Positions 1 through 13,203 of a stretch of DNA of 64,000 bases are shown one piece after another. The first letter of the stretch is position 1. Each line of letters starts with the position of its first letter. This DNA comes from Sipunculus nudus (lineage: Eukaryota; Annelida; Sipuncula; Golfingiida; Sipunculidae): assembly GCA_026874595.1 (NCBI GenBank), contig CM049308.1:35210027-35274026 (forward strand), read 5' to 3'. A program made the translations under genes and the position numbers. The notes under the pieces are model-generated. The model did not search any database, was not told the DNA's origin, and saw nothing but the letters and a program-made list of their open reading frames with translations.

Positions 1-2100
1 GCGAGTTTGTTTGTCATTTAATCAAGGGATAAGAACCAGCGTGTCCCAATGATTATGTCACATAACCATTTATAGGCAAACTTTAAGCCTTATTTTTTCT
101 TCTTTCTACGTGTGATAACATGCATATCATACAGAACAGTGCGGCGAACTTTGCACAACTCACCCACACCTGAATAATTAAGGATGCCAAATAAACAACA
201 CGACATATGTTAACTGTTTCGCAACCTCCGTTTCACCAACCTGGTTTCACCTGTTTTTTTGTTCAATAATTTCTTAGAATTCTGCACATGGAAGTAACAG
301 CCTTATATAACCATTGAAAATCTTACAATTAAACTCCAGTTTGTGTTTCACAACTTTTTGGAATGTTGAGAATACTCTGACAGATAAGGTGTCTCCATGC
401 ATAAGAAACCATCTTTGTTTCAGCTGGTTATATTTTACGAGTGTTTACATCATCCCATCTGCAGGTTTCAATTGAGGCTGTGTTTTGCATTTGATTAAAG
501 GACCTTGACTGCTAAAATAAGGGTTGATATGTTGTAAAATGTTGACGGATTTTCATATTTTAAAATAATTTGTTTCTTAGTCAAAATGTAAGGTAGTTTA
601 TTATTTACCTTGTTGAAAATTAGGCTCTTTAATCTTTTACCCTACATTTTATTTCCCTCTTGAAATGTAAGTCATAAAAACTATAAGTTAATATGGTAAC
701 GGACTTAGGTTATATAATGACTGCAGTTTGACTTTATATGAAGGAGGTATGTGTAACATCACTTCATCTATTCTAAGAGTCCTTTGGTTAATCTAAAGAG
801 GAGAGTTTATGTTTATTTTTTCCTTCAGATACACATAGAACACTTAGTCTATAATCACCTAGCGGTCAAGGGAAGCCACCGCTTTATCGCTCCAAACTGG
901 GCGGCAATTAAAACACTTATTTTATGGCGTTCTTTAAATTTGGGTTCATGTCAAAAATAAACATCAGGTACAAATTTGCTACATATATGGCTGTTTGTCT
1001 ATATATAATCTGAGGTATATATTACCTATTGTATCATATAAAATATATGGTTAATTTTTATGTTCAATGTTCTGAAATTTAACAAAAAATACACTAAATA
1101 AACAATACAACTTGAAATGCCTTTTGAACCGATGTTTATGTATAAAGAGGTAAATAATAAATAATAAATTAATCAGGGTTTAAGTTGGTTCCAGTTGTCA
1201 AGTGTCTGAAAAAAATAGATGCTTTTGGCCTATCTGATGTATTCCATATATAAAACATAGGTTCCGGGTTTTCTTGCTCTTGTCATCAAGTGGAGAAAAA
1301 GCGTCTTGAAGTTATAGTTTGTAGTATAATTGATAAGATAAAGGAAGCGGTTGACAGCCATACGAAAAGCTCGTCTCCGTTCTACCTGACCCTTAACGCA
1401 AGATGATCCCTCAAGTTATGGCTTAATCGAGTATACTATTCTCAAAACCCTATTTTTCATTTTGTAACCTTATCTATCAACATGTTTGCCCTAAGTACTT
1501 TCCGTTGTCCCTACCATTTGTTATTTTATTTTTTATAAATTACACATGCTTTTATATGATGTTTCAACGTTAAGCAGCAGTGATTCATGTGGTTGGCCTT
1601 CTGATCACATTTCTCTATATGACACTATGTTTTCTTATGCAGCATTTCTGACCTTGTCAAATTGTTCAAATTGCAATGTTTATAAACAACGTACGTAATG
1701 TCCATTTTCGTATAAGACAACAAGCCACAATCGGAGCGTCCTGCCCTAACAGGACCCGTCCGTGCTCAAGCGTGCGAAAATTAGCCTGGGAGGGGTTGTG
1801 TGACATTAACGTGAGATTGAGAGAAGAAAGAAATGAAAATGCCCCTTTTATTTATCCTGATGGAGAGCATGTAACCTACAAAGCAGATAGAAGAGGTCTG
1901 AAGAAAGCCTCAACGGTCCTTGAGATAACAACTTGCAAATAAGTTAGGTATTCGCTTGGTGCATTTGATTAAAAAAATATTTAATGTCAACGGGATATTT
2001 TTTTTAATCGTTCATTTTGTTATTTTTATCTACTCACATTAAGACGTCCTTTCGTCTCTTGGCCCGGTTAATAGATGAATATATTCATGTATATTATATA
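1..2100. other. AT-rich non-coding DNA, nothing recognised
   Basis: I see no repeat termini, RNA gene or convincing exon. An 88-codon open frame at 1676-1942 has no recognisable motif and is within chance expectation for 64 kb. A stretch near 950-969 (GTCAAAAATAAACATCAGGT) recurs at about 19203-19222, so part of this block may be an old dispersed repeat. Confidence 0.6.
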
Positions 2101-2106
2101 CATGTT

Positions 2107-2107
<1 letters not shown>

Positions 2108-2180
<73 letters not shown>

Positions 2181-2190
2181 GAGAGTGAGT
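2108..2190. repeat. Compound microsatellite (TA)n-(GA)n
   Basis: About 16 TA units run directly into about 20 GA units, with a few GAGT interruptions at the 3' edge. Both strands are open across it only because dinucleotide repeats lack stops in some frames (YIYIYI and ERERER peptides). It is not a gene. Confidence 0.95.
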
Positions 2191-2213
2191 GAATACGGAT
2201 GAACATGAAAGGT

Positions 2214-2360
2214 CAATGACAACCCATAGGTTGTCACAGCAAACATTTGACAACCCTTTTACAACCCTAGAGGGTTGTCAAATTGATATTTTGACAACCT
2301 GGGTTGTTGTTTTAGGTACACCCATTTGACAACCCTAAAGTTGTCGATTTGACAACCCTA
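2214..2360. repeat. Cluster of TTGACAACCC motifs in both orientations
   Basis: Within about 150 bp the core GACAACC occurs at least five times on the plus strand (near 2217, 2248, 2292, 2327, 2350). GGTTGTC or a close variant occurs about four times on the minus strand, and neighbouring copies form short palindromes (for example ACAACCCTAGAGGGTTGT near 2260). It resembles the subterminal motif arrays of MITE-like elements. I could not define termini or a target-site duplication, so the class is open. Confidence 0.6.
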
Positions 2361-5300
2361 TGTTTTCAGTGTAGATGAAATGATAGTACAATGTTTGGTA
2401 ATATTTTAATCGATCGAAACAAAATAAGTGAAAGTTTACACCAAATTCCAGGATACACGCAGGCGCATGTGCTACAGTGCTAAAATTGTTGCATATAAAC
2501 AACACATATATTAATAAATAGTACTTTTGTAAAAGACAATTTCGCATTGTTATTATGTGATCTTATTTTGGTGATATCATTGAAGAGATAGGGGTAAGCA
2601 TCAAACAATAGGTAAAAAAATATCTATAGGTAATCCATGAAAAAGGAGTCGCAGTACCATATTAGTGTTTATCTATTTTTAGCCTTATTACAGGATATTC
2701 AAATGATTGTTATAAATACAGGTTTAAAGGTGCATGGCAGGTCAGATGAAATTCAAGGGATCCTTAATTTCCTATCAGGACGTCTGAAGCAATGACCGGG
2801 AAGACGGACAGCTTCACATTGTCTTGATCGTACTTCAGAACAATAATAAGGGGTCTATTCCGTTATCTAACGTGTGTTAAATCATCTCTTGAACCTTTTA
2901 TGAAAACAAGTAAAAAAGCGCCGATCCCATACTCCACAGGTTGTAGATTATGTTTATATCCCTTGGTTAATAATCACATTGGGAGCAAGATAAAATGGCC
3001 GCCAGTTGAAATAAAATCTTGTCCAACAACGAAATCTGGCAGGAAATCGGACGAGTCAGAGTTTGCATTTTATAAAGATAATGTTGTTTCACATGGTCTG
3101 ACCAACAACAACAGGCTACCTTTCAAAGTTTGCAATCATCCATCTCCAGTGTTATGCAGGGTTTGTCGGTTTGTCAGCATATGCGCGTCTACCTAGTTTA
3201 CTAATAGCTTGTAGAAAAAACATATCACCCGTCACAGGGGCGTTACAAGGTCGCTTAGTAGCAGGAACCACCTGCCGTTGATCAATATGTGCCCAGAGTA
3301 AGCCGAAAATCCCGTAACTTCTACATATAAGCCAAGTGAATACATGGCTTTAAACTTTGTGCTGTTCAGATTTCGGGTCCTGTCACATATTTTGTTATCC
3401 TTGCTAGGAGTTGCTCAAATTTCACCTGCTTATCTCTGCCGGCAATATGGTTTTTGCTCCATAATTCAATACCAGAGCCCACAGAACATTTTTTTATTTT
3501 TGTCCCACTTCTGAAAATAAAAAGACGCGACTTCAAATCAGAATATTAAATCAATTTACTTTTGCGCTGAAAAGTACTCTTGAGAAATTTAATATAGTCT
3601 TACTGACAAATTGTATTATTTTAAAAAAATAAAGCTATATAGCTGTGTGGCCTGAGAAAAGGGAAAGTTAATATAATTTATTTCTATTCCTTCTAAGATT
3701 TTAAACTGACCCAGTGGTAAAGAAGTGTGCTTGTACGTCCATGATATAGAGTCCGAGCGTAAGGTTGCTGAAGGCGCTTTTAAATAAGAGTATTGATCAT
3801 AACATTTTATCTTGATCCATGTGTGTTTCAAGTCGAAGTTACTGTTTAAATTACCAATCACATTAACATTTAAAATCGTTTTCCTTTTTATTAAAGATAT
3901 GGACATGGCAGCTTCTGCCTTGCATTAACATATTAAAAACCGAGACAGATAAAAGGTTGTCCGGTACATTCAAGGTATTAATGTGCCTTCTTTTAAATGT
4001 CACCTTTAGTTTCCATGCATTCAGTACATTATTGCACTTACGGATCGGTCCACTGAATTAACTTAACAATTTTAGTGGGCGCTGCACGCACGCTGATGAA
4101 CCGATGCAGACATTTACTGGAAAACAAGCACGCCATACTGTTGAGACCAGGAAGCTATTGGTCGATACCATATATTACTTAGCAACTGTCTTGATGAGAG
4201 AACCACCTTCAAACGACCTTGATGGGGAAAGGTAGACGATTTAACTTGAGGTTTCCCTGTTCCTAGGCTACAGTAGAAACCACAGGTTTCATTCCGGAGG
4301 GATCCTTATTTCCGTTTCTAGTTAATTAAATTGTAATGGCATCCATTCCCCTTGTTTCAAAGGCACAGTGCCCCTCATGCGGTAAATGAACCTAATTTCT
4401 CTAGCAGACGGCTTTCACAAAGTCTTTTGTGTCTAGAACACAAAGCAAAAACCCTGAGAATTGCCTTCGTTAAACTAAACCTGTCCAATTAATGCTGAAA
4501 TAGACCAAATTTACCCCAGCAGTTTGAGAAAAAGACCATGAAACGCATTAGAGGACAGTTGGTTCATTATATGAAAGATTGGTTCATTACTGAAATGAAG
4601 AAGATCACAAATAGCATTCAGTTGTGTACCACTTGTGTTGAGACGTATTTCAATTTGTACTTTGTATTTTGTAAGCAGAATACTAACAAACAACTGCTAA
4701 GTCACCATAAAACTCTGGAAAGTGGCTTGGGATTCCAACGAAGAACTTTTTGGTTGTTTTACGTTCTACTTTTTCCCGTTTTCTCTTCAATTACATGATG
4801 CCTTGCTTTTATAGGTGAGACGATGTAACGAGTTTGAAAAAAATCCCCAAATAATCAGAACAGAACATTTGAATGTTAATACTTATGCTTTAATAGGATG
4901 TTTCCATAGACTGGTACCAACTGCTATTAAAACACTTCTAGTCTAAAGATTTATTTGCATTATTGGCGGGCAAATAAAGTGAGAGAAACATACCACTTCC
5001 GGGAGTTGTATGGTGATTATGCATTGGGTTGTGAGTATTTTGCTTACAAAATAGGCTAATTTGTATATTTGGCCACTTTTATACTCCCGTAAGCAAATAA
5101 GACTCCATATCCCCGTGTTTATGAAGACACCAGCATAATGTGGCCAGTTGTTCCTGATGTTTGAATATTCATGAACATTTATGACAGTCTCTTCACATGA
5201 CCTCTCGTGTGTTTATGTCAGCTCTCACACCTTGTGATAAATATGAGCATGATTGAAAGCGGCCAAGAAGGGAATTTGAAAAGTTGTTTTAAGCTTTATA

Positions 5301-8300
5301 TATAGAGGTGATTATAGCATTATTTAGGTTGATTGGCAGTCAAAGTAAGGGAACCATGTTCAAATTAGTGGGAAGGTTGGTTGAAAGGTGACAGGGGGAT
5401 AGGCCAATGATGCTTGTAATATCGCTCACCCAGTAAATATATTGTGTCAAGTGCTATTGTGAGAACCCTGTAGAATCACAGCTGTAAAACAAGAAATGAC
5501 AATGATACGGAAGATTCGAAAGATGACAGGATCAGGTCGATGCAGCCTATATATAAAATAACGTCCGATTTCTGAGGTCAAAAATGGAGTAAAACGGTGT
5601 TTCCATTGATAACGTTAAGGATCTGCCTCGGTGTGTATATCTCGTAAAAGGCAAATGTGTATCGTTTGCTGAGAAAATGTGAGGGACACAATCCAGCGGA
5701 GAACAGAACCACTCGTCGTCCCCTCAGTGAGGACACACGCTCTAAATCTCTCCACCTGAGAGAACAAACATGACAAAATCCCTCCCCATTAATATCATTA
5801 TTTTCTTCACACCAACCATATATAAAGAAAAATGTATTTTCATCAAATGAAAATAAATCTAGGAATTTATCATCACTATAGTATTCATGATTTAAATTGA
5901 CTCAGACATTCAAAAATATTGGCTTACATTGTACCGATTCTAGGTGGCAATAAACACATACAATATACTTAATTTTCTCAATATTAGAGGCATCATTGAA
6001 AGATTATTGAGGAACTGAATGATAGAATTAGTTCGAAATTGAAAAAAATATTGTATGCATATTTCTGCGAAAAACTCTGTTAGATCACAGTCGCGTCGCT
6101 TGAATCGTTATTTTAACAGAAATGGGAAGAAAGGGATCGAGCGTAGGATAAACGTGTTTTGGACACCATGCATTTTGTGATAAACGCCGTCTACGTACTA
6201 CGAAAGGCACGATCATACACTCATTTTGTACACATTTTCGTACATTTCTCGATAAAATCACACCCACATATAGGGATTTAAGCAACGGTGGTTAGATAAA
6301 AGGTAATTTGTTAAGCAAATCTTAAAAACGAGGGGGCCCTGTCCCTCCTGAAACAAGATCGATGTAACGGCCTTTCCACGTAGTTTATGAAATGTGTTCT
6401 TTCATACTCGGGTTGTTACCCAAACAAAACCATAGTCATACAATTTAGGCAGACGCAGTGCGAGCCGGACTTTTGTTCTTATATTCCGTTCAATCACCTC
6501 TGTCCCCTGTTATTATTTTTATAACTCAAAGCACACCAACACTCTTTGTCTCTAGTGTAGAAACAGGAAAATGTGTTATTAAAAAAACTGAAAAATAATA
6601 ACCTACCTTATGACATTTTCCTATAAACGATTTAAAACCATTTTTGTTGTAAGATGTTACCACCAACCGATGAAATGGACATGGCACGGAACAGTGATGA
6701 CGTCATAAAAGACGATACGCACAAAAGAGGCATATTCACGGGACCAATAATCAACAGCTTTTAACAGTAAAAGGGCGTTCCGAAATCCACGAATGGGGCC
6801 CGCGATACACTACGAGTTGGACATGTTTTTGCTTCATGGCTCTTCGCCGGATTTCGTGAAGCGCTTCTGCGTAATTCGTACCACTTACGTGCCGAGTATT
6901 TGCGTAGCGTGGGTGACCGTAGATCTTGATTTTAGTTTTGAGTCGACTTAAAACTTTTTGGCCGCCCCTACGAATTTTTAATATTTTGAAGGTCATTTGT
7001 AACTCTTAGCCCGTGGTAAAACATAAGCTTTACGTACACTATTCGGTGTATGTCGGGGCAAATCGCGATACTGCGTGGGTATTTTACCAATAAGTATCAC
7101 TACGTAATCGCCACGAAGTACAACGAATCCTTAAGAACTGGCTACGATACAGCTAATAAGTAGCTAAGCAGTACCAAAAAATGATTTCGAAATAGCTCAG
7201 AATCATTAAGATGCACTAATAAATGACCGCACCATGAACTTTACGTGAACTTAATACCATATTAATATAATGAATAATCATGAGCACAACTGTTCCGTGC
7301 AGCCAATCAGGTCACCGATATTATTGTCAACCGCCAACTGACAATAATAAAATTTGCATACTTTGGGAGAGCTCTCCCAAACAGAACACCTGTAGTCTGT
7401 ACCAGTACTCATGTCGGCATGTTTTCCGGGATATTTTTTATACAAAGGAGAATGTATTAAAAAGTTCTAGGCCAAAGGTTGCAGGAGCCATTCCTCCGAC
7501 AACCGAGTGAATAATAATGTCTTCCCTGCATGGCACGTAATTCGTATGAGACAAATGATTTAAAATATTGCAAGACTGTTCACATTGAATGCGATATTTT
7601 CATCAGTGCAGCGATTCCAGTTGATGATGTCAGTCGATGCGACGTCTTTGCATCGACCTTTATGACGTCTTTATTGTTTGTAAACAGCTCTCGCAAGGAA
7701 TACCTTTGTGTAGGAGCGTTTTGGGGGATCATTATAATAATTAGGTCAAATGGGCGGGGCATTAGGGCTCTGGCGGTGAGGTCAATAACTCGAAGTACTA
7801 ACGCTAGAGCAAGAAGTACTTACGATCCAGTTATGACGTACTACTAAGGGGCTACGTTACAGCTACACAGCCTGTACCAAGCGTGACGAAAAAATAAGTC
7901 TTCATGTATAAACTAGAAATATGCATTCCAATGGATGCACGTCTCCGCCAGGTGTGGGTCCATATCGTGGGATTCTTCCTACCCGTTGTTTGCGTCAACT
8001 CACCTCAGAACTAAGAGCAAATATTTCAAAAACGCTCTGCAAACATTGAATTTCCGGTGCTTTTGAGTTTATAATTTGAAATTGCTTGTGTGTACAAGCC
8101 ATGTTGTGGATAACCACTGGACACCGTCACTTGGAGGTCCTGGGCGCTCGTCCGTGACCTGAACTGGCAAGGCCACAATGCGCGGAGCATAAGGCTGGAA
8201 CTTGTCTGCATTCACATATTTTTTGACGACATTCCCATGTTCATACGTGCATTTGTGAATATTACTTTATGAAGCTCCTAAATCGGGAAAATGTACTGGA

Positions 8301-8387
8301 TGCAAACTCCGAAATGCCAATTTACGTAATGCCTTGTAGATTTCATGAGATTCCTTTCATGATTGCGTGAGTTATGTTGTGAACAAC
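2361..8387. other. Non-coding DNA, no recognised element
   Basis: About 6 kb with no exon I can support and no clear transposon end. The part from about 6660 to 7870 is richer in CG, TACG and TTCGTA words than its surroundings and has several open frames of 60-105 codons with no recognisable motif. It could be an old element or a regulatory patch, and I cannot say which. Confidence 0.5.
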
Positions 8388-8458
8388 CACACACACACAA
8401 GAAAACACACAAGCACACACCGATACACACACCCCCCGCGCGCGCACACACAAACACG
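8388..8458. repeat. (CA)n microsatellite with a CG-alternating core
   Basis: A CA-rich tract is interrupted by GAAA, AAG and CGAT. At about 8434-8450 it contains C6 followed by alternating CGCGCGCG and then CACACACA. Alternating purine-pyrimidine tracts of this sort can adopt left-handed DNA, which is known chemistry; nothing here shows that it does so. Confidence 0.9.
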
Positions 8459-8713
8459 TAGTCACAGGATCGCCTTAACACCAATACAGTCCCCGGGCAA
8501 AACAATAGGCTCGGGCCCTTCATACGCAACTATTCAGAAACTCCACATAGTATACTCATGAACAAAGCCATTTTTTTATCCCCACCCCCACCCCTCCCCC
8601 AACATACCCCTTCAAATTTCTACAAGCTGTTTTGTGCGACTGTTTAAAAAATGCTACAATATCTCAAATTTGTCCTAACACTTTATTTTGCGACATAAAA
8701 AGAATTTTCAGCT

Positions 8714-9267
8714 CAAACTTAGGGTCAATTCTGAATTAAATTGGAATTTAATTGTAAATGAGGGGAAAAACGGAATGAATTGGAATTGAATTGAAAAAAA
8801 AGCGAAAAAAAATTAATTGGAATTAAATTGGAATTTAAGTTTACAGTGAACTGATCTGAATTGATAACAAAAGTTCCAGATCTCATATTTTCTAATAAGT
8901 GTGGTTCATTAAAAGTTGCTCGAGGTTGTTTCATGTTACCACACGGAACGGTAAAACTATAAAAAAACCTGATATTTCATTCAGTTTGGGAGCAAATTAA
9001 ACCAATTTGAACAAAAATGTAGGTTGTGTACTTGTGCAAATGTAATAGAACACCTGCGATAACTCTTGTTATACAACAATGAAATATATTGAAATGATAA
9101 GATTGCAACTTTTTGAATTCCAAATTGAATTTGAATAGAATAAAAATTATTTGAATTGAATTGGAATTGGTTTTTTCTCCTGAATATTGAATAGAATTGA
9201 ATTGGAATTGAAGTTTCAAAAAAGTTCTTGAATTGGAATGGAAAAATTTAAATTGACCCCAGGTCTG
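8714..9267. mobile_element. Putative non-autonomous element with AATTG-rich ends
   Basis: The left edge reads CAAACTTAGGGTCAATT. The right edge, reverse-complemented, reads CAGACCTGGGGTCAATT, giving an imperfect ~17-bp terminal inverted repeat. Inside each end lie degenerate GAATTGGAATTG arrays (about 8730-8860 and 9110-9240), in the same orientation rather than inverted. The ~250-bp core is not open. I found no convincing target-site duplication. A CAG-type end followed by AATTG repeats is reminiscent of hAT MITEs, but a plain AATTG satellite is possible. Confidence 0.45.
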
Positions 9268-11449
9268 ATTAGTGTGATTAGTATAATTATGATTGCTGGT
9301 ATGGGTACACTCTACACGGTGAAACCGTGATTCCGGAGTCCTTATAGGGGTACTAATAACGTCTGGTAGAAATTACACTTTACTGTAGCGTTTATAAATT
9401 CAGACATTTTTATATAGAATGTTAACCACTTAAATAACAGATGATAAAGCAGCCCATTCCCTGATTATTAAAAAGTAATTGCTTGATAAACAAATCCATA
9501 TATTCATTGAATACTCATGTACACCCTCGTATATGTGTGCAGCTGCACAAAGAATATCAGATGTATAATGACAAAACATCGATACAATTACCCGCAGTTA
9601 CAACTAGCAAATGATAGTAATTGAACCCATTTAATCATCATATTTTATTTATCATTAATCAACTGACGTCAGGCAAGTTCTGCTGTTTCATAGTTATCAA
9701 GAGCTCCTGTGAAACAAAACGACTAATATGTAGGTTGAACACTCCTTTACCAGCATTTGAACATGTTCTTTGCATATAAAATTGCATAACACTGAAATTA
9801 AATGATTAAAATAAAATAACTTTTTAAAAGAGACTCTCATTCTTTATCATTATCAATATTTTCTTTCGCGTTTCAAAAATCAATGTAGATTTACGTGCAT
9901 GTGGCCCCTTTAATCCTTAGGGCCCTTGGCCTGCATCTAAATATCCCACAAATCTGAAAATGTGCATGCATATGAGCATTGTATGTCTTGGTATGAAATT
10001 AGGAATATGAAATACAGTTCAAAAAAGGTTTTGTTTTCTCACAATTTTGATAACTGATAAAATCACGAACACAGCCCTACCAATACAGTTCTACAATACT
10101 AACATGTTACCACTAACACACTGCTCAAAGTGAGGATAGGGACATGTTATATAGATCTGTATTGGTATAGAATTTGAAAATAGATAAAATTACAATTTTA
10201 ACGTACATTACCTTGATCTCTGGTACATACACAAAAGCATGAGCTCATCGGGCATTCACACACTCATTTTGTGACATTCATACACTCATCATAGGACATT
10301 CGAACCTACACACAGTATATCATGTTTTGATATTCTACTATAATGGGCAAAATGTATTGTCATATGTTAAGCGTGTGAACGTCATATGGGCAGTGTGTTT
10401 ATATGATTAGTTTATATCGTATATGTATATACACTATTGTATAAGCTCGTACATATTTTGCCAATGAAATAACGTGAAGAATACAAAGGTTTTACTCAGA
10501 TTGATGCAATCCTCTTTCACTCTCCATTTAAATAGTTTGCCCCAAATTATAGCGTCGCCTTAAGCCATATGAAGCGTAGCAGCTAAATTCTAGAGAATCG
10601 TAAGAATGCTTACTGATGTATATATCATTTCGTATCCTATGTTGTTTGTAGCAGAAGTTCGGTGGTTCTTTGTTATTCGTAGTAACTAGTAGCCCTTACG
10701 ACACAAACGGTACCTTTATTGTGGCGAACTCGTAATAGCTATGTAATGCTTCGTGTCTGATTCGAAAAAGCATCGTCTTACTTTTTAGCGGCTTATTAAG
10801 TGTCATGTCATCAGGGCCGAATCGCGCGGAATTTCGTAACCTTCGATATCTTTCCTGTTCGTAGCGCACTGTTACGTAACAAAGTGCGTCACAACCATAT
10901 ACATTAAGGATAAACAATGGTCACGTGTTAGGGACGCACTGAACCATGGAGATATTCGCGAAAGTCAGGTGGACAGGGGTAGTGGGTTGGATTATATAAC
11001 TTAGTTCATTAAGCAGTTGCCTATTCCGTAAAAGTATAATTGATGTTTTTTGAATAGTTCATCTTTAATTTATGTTGTACATCTATTGCCTTACTGTAGC
11101 AGGAGGATAAATCCAAAACTGCCCATATTGTTATGATCCGTATGGATTAACGCTTTGCTGTTCAGTTTAAAATTAGATTTCGGACAAATCATGACTTTTT
11201 ATATTTAATCATAATATCACACTCAGATTTCATTTTTTATCTTCACCACATTTTTACCCTTGCTCCTGCATTAGGTTAATGAAACGTTATAGAACGGAAA
11301 ATATAAATATGTTCGACACAGAAGAAAATACAGCAAAATGAGAGAGTTCCAGATATAAATCGGACATGAGCTTGAATGGCGCTCTAAAGGATAAAGGTTG
11401 CATGCAACTTTTTTAAATCGCCAATCTCAATTGAATAAAATAAGTAGGG
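9268..11449. other. Non-coding DNA, nothing recognised
   Basis: No repeat ends or coding signal found. A TTCGTA-rich patch at about 10640-10920 resembles in word content the patch at 6.7-7.0 kb. Its 73-codon minus-strand frame has no known motif. Confidence 0.5.
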
Positions 11450-11469
11450 GTCGGTTTATAAGGCATAAT

Positions 11470-11605
11470 CACAGCAGCCCTGCTGCACTACCTTGAGGAA
11501 CACCAACATGAAACCTTTTTTTTAGTATTCTACCATCTATTCCGACAAATGACGACCATTTAGATATTCCCTGAACCAACATGAACTTATTTTTGCAGTC
11601 TCCCC
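11470..11605 (-). pseudogene. Decayed reverse-transcriptase fragment of a non-LTR retrotransposon
   Basis: On the minus strand one frame reads WFREYLNGRH. After a one-base frameshift another reads FVGIDGRILKKRF followed by HVGVPQGSAAG, with GVPQG encoded at 11490-11504. This is the familiar order of a non-LTR retrotransposon RT just before its catalytic block (WF.SYL, then GVPQGS, normally followed by GPLLF and later the ADD catalytic motif). A stop follows two codons after SAAG, and the ADD box is not visible. At least one frameshift and one stop are seen directly. Membership of the LINE class follows from the motif; the clade (Jockey, CR1, L2 or RTE-like) cannot be settled from about 45 residues. 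The function of the intact parent would be target-primed reverse transcription, and this fragment is inactive. Confidence 0.7.
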
Positions 11606-12662
11606 ACCATACCCCCAAGACAGTTCATTTATGCGTGTAATGAGATAGAGGTGCCATGCATATATTCACCAACCTAAGTGTTCAAGGCAAGACAGATTAT
11701 GAAAGATTCAAAATGGATTATGATCCAGCAGACAATGAAACATCTGAGATTTTGATTTTTCCCCCCGCAGATTGCACATTGATGATCAAGGTCATTACCA
11801 GTTCTTTTGCTCGTGTAAATATATCTCTCAATATTTGTTTATACTATATACGATCAGAATATTCATATTAAAGATAGGGATCAGAAATTAAGAATTTTCT
11901 TTAGATTAGCCCTTTCTGTTCAAGGCTTAAGTTTCCTGCTGATCTACTCAATGAATGTTTTAAACATGTTTCAACAAATGATAATGATCAATATTATTAA
12001 AGAAAATATGGGAATATGATAATAAGATTTATAAATCCCAAGAAATTCAGAGTATTAACACAGACTTTAAGATCAAGGTCTAAGTCACCTATTATTTCAC
12101 TCAAATGTTTTATACAAAACAACAAAAATTGCAACAAAATGAGAACATTAACACTTTTAAGAGATTATAAACAAAAAATGTTTGAGTGTTCCGGGATCAA
12201 TGTAGCAAGAACTTTGTTGAAACAATTTTTACCATATTTAAAAAATGGAAATATTCAAAAGTGTCGGGTTTACAGGAATCCTGCGGACGACAGACCACGT
12301 GACTAAAATAACGAGATCCTCAGAGGAAGTTGGGATCACATAATGCACAAATGTCCTACTTATTTTAAGTGTATGTTGGAAAACAGTTTGACATAAACTT
12401 AGTGTAAATTACTATATCTACAGTATCAACTGTTAAACCCATTAAAGTTTAATATTAAAGATAAAAATATCCAAGTGTACCCGCAATTAAACTGTCTTGT
12501 AAAGCGGTGTTTCCTTCAGGCTGCAATCCCCTTTAGCATATGACTGTTTCTCTCAAGAGGTGTGAATATCCATTTTCAGACTTGGTGGTATGAATATGGT
12601 AAAAATCATTAACTCTTTCAGTGCAGACCATCAACATTCCCACACGACGGTGTAGCTACAAA
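11606..12662. other. Non-coding flank of the RT fragment
   Basis: Two open frames (11656-11871 and 12016-12306, 71 and 96 codons, plus strand) carry no recognisable domain. The DNA may include more of the decayed retrotransposon, but I cannot align it to RT or endonuclease motifs. Confidence 0.4.
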
Positions 12663-12956
12663 AGTATTGCAGTCGAGTCCACACCAACCGAGTCCGAGTG
12701 CAAGTCCGAGTCCAGGCCACTCGAGTCAAAGTCCGAGTCACGGAACGTCGAGTAATAGTTCAACTTCATCAAGTCAGAGTCATTTGGAACCAGAGTCCAA
12801 GTCTGAGTGCGAGTCCAATACAAATATCCTTACAACAGAAATTTAAAATGGAAATTTTTGTTCGTCATGTTTATGTTTGTTTATACACATGATGTTATCA
12901 CAATGATTGATAACATTTAGCTCCGATGCTGTGCTCAAGTTTGGTATATAAATATA

Positions 12957-13026
<70 letters not shown>

Positions 13027-13203
13027 TAATATTTTGTTTGTAGTTTGCACTTGTATATTTCTTTATAATATGTGACTGAGTATTTTTTTTCTATTGGATT
13101 CGAGATTGACGGGGCCTGATGTCTCGAGTCCTGACCTCCGAGTCCAAGTCCATGTCCGAATCCAGGACCGTCGAGTCCAAGTCTGAGGCCCTAAGAAAGT
13201 GGC
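12663..13203. repeat. Degenerate GAGTCC hexamer arrays flanking a TA tract
   Basis: Two blocks (about 12673-12822 and 13100-13200) are built from variants of CGAGTC or GAGTCC. Both are in the same orientation and lie either side of a long TA microsatellite. The plus-strand frame over the first block gives a repeating VRV-type peptide that is a by-product of the hexamer. Some hAT MITEs have GAGTCC-type subterminal arrays, but here the blocks are direct rather than inverted and no target-site duplication was found. Confidence 0.55.
12960..13022. repeat. (TA)n microsatellite
   Basis: About 31 uninterrupted TA units, inside the GAGTCC-rich region. Confidence 0.95.

Noticed and set aside
3700-3780. 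TGACCCAGTGG resembling a tRNA A box
   Set aside because: No acceptable B box at the expected distance and no cloverleaf on either strand.
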